From Dehalococcoidia bacterium (GTDB lineage: Bacteria; Chloroflexota; Dehalococcoidia; Dehalococcoidales; UBA3254), in NCBI GenBank assembly GCA_030691835.1, contig JAUYDO010000083.1:1-10942 (forward strand): DNA of 10,942 nt, written 5' to 3'. The position numbers and the translations under genes were made by a program. The notes below the pieces were generated by a model. The model had not been told where the DNA came from. It did no database searches and saw only the letters and a list, made by a program, of their open reading frames with translations. Below are positions 6,711-10,942 of this stretch, one piece after another. Positions within the stretch are counted from its first letter, which is position 1; every line of letters starts with the position of its first letter.

Positions 6711-7591
6711 CCAGACGTTCTCCATTCCATTTCCATATAGCTTTCACCCGCGTGATAAGAGCTTCTTACAAAAGGACCAGCCCTGACTGACCTGAATCCC
6801 AATTCACATCCGGCATCTCTTAGACTCTCGAACTCTTCCGGCGTGACGTATCTCGCCACGGGCAACTGCCTTACCGAAGGCTGTAGATACTGCCCCAGGG
6901 TCAGTATGTCCACCCCTGCCGCTCTGAGGTCCCGCACGGTATCAATCACTTCGCCTCTATCTTCCCCCAGCCCCAGCATCAAGCCGGACTTGGTCACAAG
7001 CTCCGCATCCATGCGTTTCGTGGCTTCCAGCAACTTTAGCGATGTTTCATAGCTGGCTTTACGGTCACGGACACCGGCGCTCAGGCGCTTTACCGTCTCG
7101 ACATTGTGTCCCAGGATGTCCGGCTTTGCCCTGACCACCGTTGCCAGCGCCTCAACCGAGCCGGAGAAATCGGGCACCAGCACCTCTATCCTAATCCCTT
7201 TATTCGCGTCTCTTACTCTTTCTATTACTTCGGCAAAGACACCGGCGCCGCCGTCGCGAAGGTCATCCCGCGCCACGGAGCTAATCACTAAGTAATCCAG
7301 CGACATATCGCCGGCGAAGTCAGCCACTCTCCGCGGCTCGTCTGCATCCACAAAGCCCCTGGGGTCGCCCGCCGCCGTGGCGCAGAAGCGACAGGACCGC
7401 GTGCAGACGTCACCCAGAATTAAGACCGTCACGGCGCCGCGGTGCCAGCACTCGAAGATGTTAGGGCACTGCGCCGAGCGGCACACGGTATTCAGCCGGT
7501 GACGCTCGACAGCGCCCTGGACTCCGGCTAGTCTCCGGTCAGATGCCGACCGTACTACCAGCCATTCCGGCTTTGGCAATGCTTCTATCAT
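6707..7591 (-). CDS. lipA: Lipoyl synthase
   Basis: This radical-SAM enzyme inserts two sulfurs into protein-bound octanoyl groups to give lipoyl. All hallmarks are present in 294 residues: the auxiliary cluster motif C37-x4-C42-x5-C48, the SAM-cluster motif C63-x3-C67-x2-C70, and the C-terminal RSSY (276-279) whose serine ligates the auxiliary cluster. The N-terminal PEWL segment (8-11), common in LipA, supports translation from the 7591 region even though it lies inside the 3' end of lipB (53-bp overlap). No clear ribosome binding site precedes 7591. A TTG four codons downstream is an alternative start. It sits between lipB and the lipoyl-carrier gene and overlaps both, so translational coupling is likely. 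Confidence 0.96.
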   Translation of the reverse strand: MIEALPKPEWLVVRSASDRRLAGVQGAVERHRLNTVCRSAQCPNIFECWHRGAVTVLILGDVCTRSCRFCATAAGDPRGFVDADEPRRVADFAGDMSLDYLVISSVARDDLRDGGAGVFAEVIERVRDANKGIRIEVLVPDFSGSVEALATVVRAKPDILGHNVETVKRLSAGVRDRKASYETSLKLLEATKRMDAELVTKSGLMLGLGEDRGEVIDTVRDLRAAGVDILTLGQYLQPSVRQLPVARYVTPEEFESLRDAGCELGFRSVRAGPFVRSSYHAGESYMEMEWRTSG

Positions 7592-8243
7592 CTACTGCAA
7601 TAATCCTTATATTATTTTTTATTACTCTAGCAAAAAGACGTGCCGCGGCAGCCGCGACGCCATTAAAATCGACCTCGCGCCCGAGCACCTGTGCCACAGA
7701 AGTCATAACCTGCCAGTCCTGCCCGCAGGGTCTGATAAAGCGAAAGTAGGACAGGTCAGTGTTCACATTCAGGGCAAAGCCGTGATAGCTCACCCACTTT
7801 CTAACGGTGATTCCCACCGAACCTATCTTCTTGTCTCCTAGCCAGACACCCGGCGCGCCAGTCTTCCGAAAACCCATTATACCAGATTCGCCGAGCGTCC
7901 TTAGCATTACCTCTTCCAGACCGGCGATGAAGCGCGAGATAACGCCTCTCTCATTCCCCAATTTGATTATGGGATATGCCACGAGTTGCCCCGGACCGTG
8001 GTAGGTGCATTCGCCGCCGCGCTCCACCTCGTGGACGGCTATGCCTAGCCGCCGGAGCTCGTCGGCAGATAACAACAAATCTTTCCTATCCGCGCTCTTG
8101 CCCAGCGTTATGGCGTGGTCGTGCTCCACAATAAGCAGGGTATCAGGGATGCAGTCTTCCACCCTGCGCTCCCACAGCCTGCGCTGTAGCTCGAGCGTGG
8201 ACGCGTAATCCCTGAAACCCAGGTTTATAACTGAAAGCTCCAT
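7539..8243 (-). CDS. lipB: Lipoyl(octanoyl) transferase
   Basis: LipB moves octanoyl from acyl carrier protein to the lysine of lipoyl domains, the first step of endogenous lipoylation. The 234 residues contain the signature RGGECTYHGPGQLVAYP (75-91), the catalytic lysine in KIGSVG (K139) and the catalytic cysteine in RPCG (C173). The start is one base after the lpdA stop, so reinitiation is likely. The C-terminal tail of about 20 residues past IKNNIRIIA is encoded in the segment shared with lipA. It looks longer than needed for the fold and may be tolerated rather than functional. Confidence 0.96.
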   Translation of the reverse strand: MELSVINLGFRDYASTLELQRRLWERRVEDCIPDTLLIVEHDHAITLGKSADRKDLLLSADELRRLGIAVHEVERGGECTYHGPGQLVAYPIIKLGNERGVISRFIAGLEEVMLRTLGESGIMGFRKTGAPGVWLGDKKIGSVGITVRKWVSYHGFALNVNTDLSYFRFIRPCGQDWQVMTSVAQVLGREVDFNGVAAAAARLFARVIKNNIRIIAVDDRSIAKAGMAGSTVGI

Positions 8244-8244
8244 G

Positions 8245-9657
8245 TTAATTTGCCCGTTTCTGCGCTCTGAAAAAGTGCATTGCCTCGGAATATACGTCCA
8301 GAGCCGCTTCAGTAAAGGCTTCGGAGATGGTGGGATGGGGTCGCATGACCCCGGCGAAGTCGCTCACCTTCACGCCTGCCTCGAGAGCCAGTACCGCCTG
8401 TCCTATCAGCTCTGCGGCGCCCTCGCCGGCGACGTGTACCCCCATGATACGGTCGTTTGATGGGTCGGCGATGAGCTTCACGAAGCCGCTGGTATTGTCA
8501 CTGGCAATAGCGGCACCCAGCGCCGGGAACGGGAAATAGCCGATTTTAACGTCTGTCTGTGCCCTTGCCTCATCCTCGGTAAGCCCCACGCTCGCCGCCT
8601 CACAGGCTGAGAAGACCACGTGCGGGATGTACCTGGGTAGCCGCGCCGCGGCGCCGGAAATCAGTTCAGCCGCATACTTGCCTTCCGCCGAGGCTTTATG
8701 CGCCAGCAGGGGCGCTCCGATGACGTCGCCTATGGCATATATCCCCGGCACGCTGGTCTGCTTTTTATCATTCACCGCGATACAGCCACCGCTGTCCAGG
8801 GTCACGCCTGTTTCTTTTAGCCCCAGTCCGCTGGTGTTGGGTATCCTGCCCACGGCGACTATTACCCTGTCCGCCTCGATACTCAAGCTCTGGTTTGCCT
8901 GTTTGAACCTCAATCTGAACGAATTCCCACTGTCTTCAACGTTTTCCAGCTCTGCGCCGGTGACTATCTCAACGCCGGCGCTCCGCAGTGAGGAGACGCA
9001 GATGCTCCGGATGTCCTTATCGAACCTTCGCAGTACTTCGCTCCGCACCACCAGTGTGACCCTGCCGCCCAGGCTCCGGCAGATTCCGGCAAGCTCCGCG
9101 GCGATAACGCCGCCGCCCAGGATGACTATTTTTGACGGAGCGATGGAGATGTCAGCCATGACCTGCTCCGGAGAGAGGACGCGTTTGCCATCAAAAGCGA
9201 GACCGGGCACCAGCCTCGGTGACGAGCCGGTGGCGATGATGATATTATCGGCTTGCACCAGCTTTTCAGTGCCATCCGCCGACTTTACGCCGACGGTCTT
9301 TGAATCCAGTAGCTTTGCCATTCCCGGGATTATGTCTACTTTGTTTGAGGTCATGAGAAAGCGGAGTCCGTCTCTTGTCCGCTTTACGATGCCGTTCTTC
9401 CATTCGTCCAGCTTAGCGATGTCCACGCCGTTGACGCTGAGGTCAACGCCGTACCTGTTTGCCTGCCGTACGCGGCTGAGTAGTCTGGTGACCGAAAGCA
9501 GTGCCTTGCTGGGGATACAGCCTCTGTTGAGGCAGATGCCGCCTAACTGGTCACCCTCGATGAGGGCGACGCTTTTGCCGAACTGTCTTGCCCTGATGGC
9601 GGCTACGTAGCCCCCCGGTCCGGCGCCGATGATTATGATGTCTTTTCTTTCGGTCAT
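8245..9657 (-). CDS. lpdA: Dihydrolipoyl dehydrogenase (E3)
   Basis: This flavoprotein disulfide reductase reoxidises dihydrolipoyl groups with NAD+. In 470 residues it shows GAGPGG (11-16) for FAD, the redox disulfide C42-x4-C47 in GGICLNRGCIPSK, a second nucleotide motif GGGVIAAE in the middle, the AIGDV FAD motif, and the C-terminal active-site HPTISE (H441, E446). It is the first gene of the minus-strand array. No Shine-Dalgarno sequence is visible; the bases before the ATG (AACCAACC) can instead pair in a small stem. It belongs functionally with the downstream lipB, lipA and lipoyl carrier. It could also serve other lipoyl-dependent complexes elsewhere in the genome. Confidence 0.96.
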   Translation of the reverse strand: MTERKDIIIIGAGPGGYVAAIRARQFGKSVALIEGDQLGGICLNRGCIPSKALLSVTRLLSRVRQANRYGVDLSVNGVDIAKLDEWKNGIVKRTRDGLRFLMTSNKVDIIPGMAKLLDSKTVGVKSADGTEKLVQADNIIIATGSSPRLVPGLAFDGKRVLSPEQVMADISIAPSKIVILGGGVIAAELAGICRSLGGRVTLVVRSEVLRRFDKDIRSICVSSLRSAGVEIVTGAELENVEDSGNSFRLRFKQANQSLSIEADRVIVAVGRIPNTSGLGLKETGVTLDSGGCIAVNDKKQTSVPGIYAIGDVIGAPLLAHKASAEGKYAAELISGAAARLPRYIPHVVFSACEAASVGLTEDEARAQTDVKIGYFPFPALGAAIASDNTSGFVKLIADPSNDRIMGVHVAGEGAAELIGQAVLALEAGVKVSDFAGVMRPHPTISEAFTEAALDVYSEAMHFFRAQKRAN

Positions 9658-9682
9658 GGTTGGTTAATCAACCCAAAATCCG

Positions 9683-9691
9683 ATTGTAGCA
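9683..9691 (-). promoter_or_regulatory. Putative extended -10 promoter for the lpdA array
   Basis: The minus strand reads TGCTACAAT, an extended -10 element (TGn plus a 5 of 6 match to TATAAT), 25 bases before the lpdA ATG. A TTGGCA lies further upstream but at 24 bases spacing, too far to be a normal -35. The predicted transcript would have a leader of only about 20 bases. Confidence 0.4.
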
Positions 9692-9744
9692 TATCATATC
9701 TTTGCCTTGCTGTGCCAATAGTCACTTTCCGATTGTCTGTAAAA

Positions 9745-9839
9745 CCTCATCCCCTGACCCCTTCTCCTTGAGAAGGAGAAGGGGGAAAGAAATTTTAAGA
9801 GGGGTATGCACCCCTCTTTGACACCCCGTCCGGGTGAGG
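9745..9839. repeat. Double-hairpin intergenic repeat
   Basis: A perfect 12-bp stem with a three-base loop (CCCCTTCTCCTT 9758-9769, GAG, AAGGAGAAGGGG 9773-9784) is followed by a second perfect 9-bp stem (AAGAGGGGT 9797-9805, ATGC, ACCCCTCTT 9810-9818). The outer ends CCTCATCCC (9745-9753) and GGGTGAGG (9832-9839) are roughly inverted. This CCTCATCCCC...GAAGGAGAAGGGG type recurs across many Chloroflexota and other environmental genomes (from memory). There is no T-run after the first stem, so terminator function is not evident. Confidence 0.7.
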
Positions 9840-9842
9840 AGG

Positions 9843-9890
9843 AACTGACAACAGATAGCTGACTACTAAAAACTGACTGCTGAGAGCTAT
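9843..9890. repeat. CAGT-rich degenerate repeat (second copy)
   Basis: The segment is assembled from AACTGACAAC, ATAGCTGACT, AAAAACTGACTGCTGAGAGCT and similar units. It shares 10-mers with 6411-6457, one in the same and one in the opposite orientation, so the unit is itself partly palindromic. Confidence 0.6.
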
Positions 9891-9898
9891 TAGGGAGT

Positions 9899-9928
9899 TT
9901 GCCCACAGGCATATCCCTCAACTATAAT
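9899..9928 (+). promoter_or_regulatory. Putative sigma70-type promoter of the QueG-like gene
   Basis: A perfect -10 TATAAT (9923-9928) lies 18 bases after TTGCCC (9899-9904, 4 of 6 matches to TTGACA). It sits 37 bases before the ATG at 9966. The -10 is convincing, the -35 weak. Confidence 0.5.
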
Positions 9929-9956
9929 AGTCTCATAACCAAATAAAAAAACCGGC

Positions 9957-9960
9957 AGGA
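9957..9960 (+). promoter_or_regulatory. Ribosome binding site of the QueG-like gene
   Basis: AGGA occurs five bases before the ATG at 9966 and fixes that start. Confidence 0.5.
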
Positions 9961-9965
9961 CGAAA

Positions 9966-10850
9966 ATGAACGCAGAAGAATTCAAGAAAAACCCTGAGCT
10001 GCTTATCGCAAAGACAATAAAGGAATACATCGTAAACAGCCCCAAGAACGTCCTCGATGGCGGTCCCATGTTCGATGAGCCGATGGTCGGCTTCGCCGAT
10101 GCTGACGACCCCATCTTTCAGGAGTACAAGAAAATCATCGGCGATTTCCACATGACTCCCAGGGAAGCCCTGGAGTCCCGGTACCAGCGCCTGGGCAAGT
10201 GGTCGGGACAGCCACAGCGTGCCAGCGTCATCGCCTGGATACTGCCCATCACTCAAGACACAAGACTCAGCCTGCGCAAAGAGACAATCGTGCCTTCGCT
10301 GAGGTGGAACCACACCCGCTGGCACGGCGAGGCGCTAAACCAGGAGCTATCAAAAGACCTCGTAGCCCTGCTGGAGCAACTGGGCTGTCAGGCGGTCGCC
10401 CCGATGTACACCGACTTCTGGCACGAGGTACAGACGCCGCAGGGACCGGCGAGCAACTGGTCTCACCGGCATGCCTGCTTTGCCGCCGGGCTGGGCACCT
10501 TCAGCCTCAGCGACGGCTTCATCACCGAGAAGGGGATAGCGATACGGTGCGGCAGTGCCGTCTGCGACGTGCCGCTGGCTCCCAGCCCGATGAAATACGC
10601 CAGCCACGTGGCTAACTGCCTGTACTACCAGGATAAGTCGTGCCGGCGCTGTATGGAGCGCTGTCCCGTCGGCGCTATCACCGAGCAGGGACACGACAAG
10701 AATAAGTGCATGGACTTCGTATTCGTAAAACAGAGGGAGATACTGAAGAGCTTGGGCAGAGAGACGGGCTATGTCGGGCGCTACCTGGGCTGTGGCTTGT
10801 GCCAGACCAAAGTGCCCTGCGAGGCCGGCATACCGAAGAAAAAATCCTAA
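9966..10850 (+). CDS. QueG/reductive-dehalogenase-like 4Fe-4S double-cluster protein
   Basis: This 294-residue soluble protein resembles the C-terminal part of epoxyqueuosine reductase and reductive dehalogenases. A middle segment, WSHRHACFAAGLGTFSLSDGFITEKG, matches the region that in those enzymes approaches the cobalamin. It is followed by a ferredoxin-like tail. The cysteines of the tail are C226-x2-C229-x3-C233-P, a lone C248, and C276-x2-C279-x5-C285, with C218 before them. Compared with the usual CxxCxxCxxxCP, the first motif lacks its first Cys (D223 at that position), and the second has a longer final spacing. There is no twin-arginine signal, so it is not a canonical respiratory dehalogenase. 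QueG proper is a different, longer protein, so I do not assign queuosine synthesis. It is monocistronic as far as visible and divergent from lpdA. Confidence 0.82.
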   Translation: MNAEEFKKNPELLIAKTIKEYIVNSPKNVLDGGPMFDEPMVGFADADDPIFQEYKKIIGDFHMTPREALESRYQRLGKWSGQPQRASVIAWILPITQDTRLSLRKETIVPSLRWNHTRWHGEALNQELSKDLVALLEQLGCQAVAPMYTDFWHEVQTPQGPASNWSHRHACFAAGLGTFSLSDGFITEKGIAIRCGSAVCDVPLAPSPMKYASHVANCLYYQDKSCRRCMERCPVGAITEQGHDKNKCMDFVFVKQREILKSLGRETGYVGRYLGCGLCQTKVPCEAGIPKKKS

Positions 10851-10851
10851 A

Positions 10852-10934
10852 TCCTACCCCGGACAAGCCGGACCCAAAAGAAAAGGACGCGACAGGCACG
10901 GAGGCCTGTTGTACCGACGGTAGGACAGGCGTCC
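10852..10934. repeat. Palindromic repeat downstream of the QueG-like gene
   Basis: Nested inverted pairs lie just after the stop codon: TCCTACC (10852-10858) with GGTAGGA (10919-10925); GGACGC (10885-10890) with GCGTCC (10929-10934); and ACAGGC (10892-10897), loop ACGGAG, GCCTGT (10904-10909). GACAGGC is also directly repeated at 10891-10897 and 10924-10930. There is no T-run, so a factor-independent terminator is not shown. The element may continue past the window edge. Confidence 0.55.
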
Positions 10935-10942
10935 CTTCAGGG

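Larger units (their letters stand above)
9658..9965. other. Divergent intergenic region with promoters and repeats
   Basis: The 308-bp gap separates the divergent lpdA and QueG-like genes. It holds a putative promoter for each direction near its two ends, a hairpin repeat (9745-9839) and a low-complexity repeat (9843-9890). A minus-strand open frame across it is composed of repeat sequence (Ser/Gln-rich SQQSVFSSQLSVVS) and is not a gene. Confidence 0.6.

Noticed and set aside
6456..6725. Lipoyl carrier as GcvH
   Set aside because: It is about 45 residues too short, lacks GcvH flanking helices, and has an E2-like ETSKA lysine context. No gcvP or gcvT is nearby.
8627..9610. 327-codon plus-strand open frame
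   Set aside because: It is antisense to lpdA, Ser/Pro-rich in a way typical of shadow frames in GC-rich genes, and shows no domain signature.
9755..9790. Hairpin as an intrinsic terminator
   Set aside because: The stem is strong but is followed by GGGAAAGAAATTTT on the plus strand and TCAGGGG on the minus strand, with no adjacent T-run. It also sits at the 5' side of both genes.
9694..9921. 75-codon minus-strand open frame in the divergent gap
   Set aside because: The translation is made of repeat units (SQQSVFSSQLSVVS) and crosses the hairpin element. It is a known type of false gene from CAGT-rich repeats.
10199..10615. 138-codon plus-strand frame inside the QueG-like gene
   Set aside because: It is an alternate frame of the iron-sulfur protein gene with no motif of its own, while the 9966 frame carries the cysteine motifs.

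Overview
The window looks like a chromosomal segment of an anaerobic bacterium, most likely a Dehalococcoidia-type Chloroflexota. The reasons are a moderately high GC content, many short palindromic dispersed repeats in the gaps, and a soluble QueG/reductive-dehalogenase-like iron-sulfur protein without signal peptide. The assignment rests on memory of such genomes and is tentative. No tRNA, rRNA, CRISPR array, transposase or phage gene was seen.

Layout. Nine genes run on the minus strand, from lpdA (start 9657) to an MmgE/PrpD gene (stop at 15). One gene runs on the plus strand (9966-10850). In transcription order the minus-strand array is: lpdA, lipB, lipA and a stand-alone lipoyl-domain protein (one tight block, 9657 to 6456); a first MmgE/PrpD-family gene (6396-4972); a flavoprotein trio made of a GlpA-like FAD oxidoreductase with a BFD-type [2Fe-2S] domain, a second FAD/NAD(P) oxidoreductase and a DUF1667 protein (4844-1705, tightly coupled); and a second, divergent MmgE/PrpD gene (1367-15). 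Every gap longer than about 50 bp carries a palindromic or low-complexity repeat, so the array reads as four cassettes separated by repeats.

How the genes may work together. LipB (octanoyl transfer) and LipA (sulfur insertion) can make lipoyl groups on the roughly 84-residue carrier encoded immediately after them, and Lpd can reoxidise the dihydrolipoyl form with NAD+. No E1, E2 catalytic core, or glycine cleavage P/T/H protein is present, so the carrier's acyl or electron donor is unknown from this window. The GlpA-like/FAD/DUF1667 trio resembles sets found in Firmicutes and Thermotogae that oxidise glycerol-3-phosphate or related 2-hydroxy compounds, but the GlpA-like protein has a changed substrate-site motif. 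Two dissimilar MmgE/PrpD proteins (the family of 2-methylcitrate dehydratase and cis-aconitate decarboxylase) flank the trio, which suggests catabolism of a hydroxy- or polycarboxylate. This pathway is inferred from context only.

The plus-strand gene is divergently transcribed from lpdA across a 308-bp gap that holds putative promoters for both directions and a hairpin repeat. It ends in another repeat at the right edge of the window.
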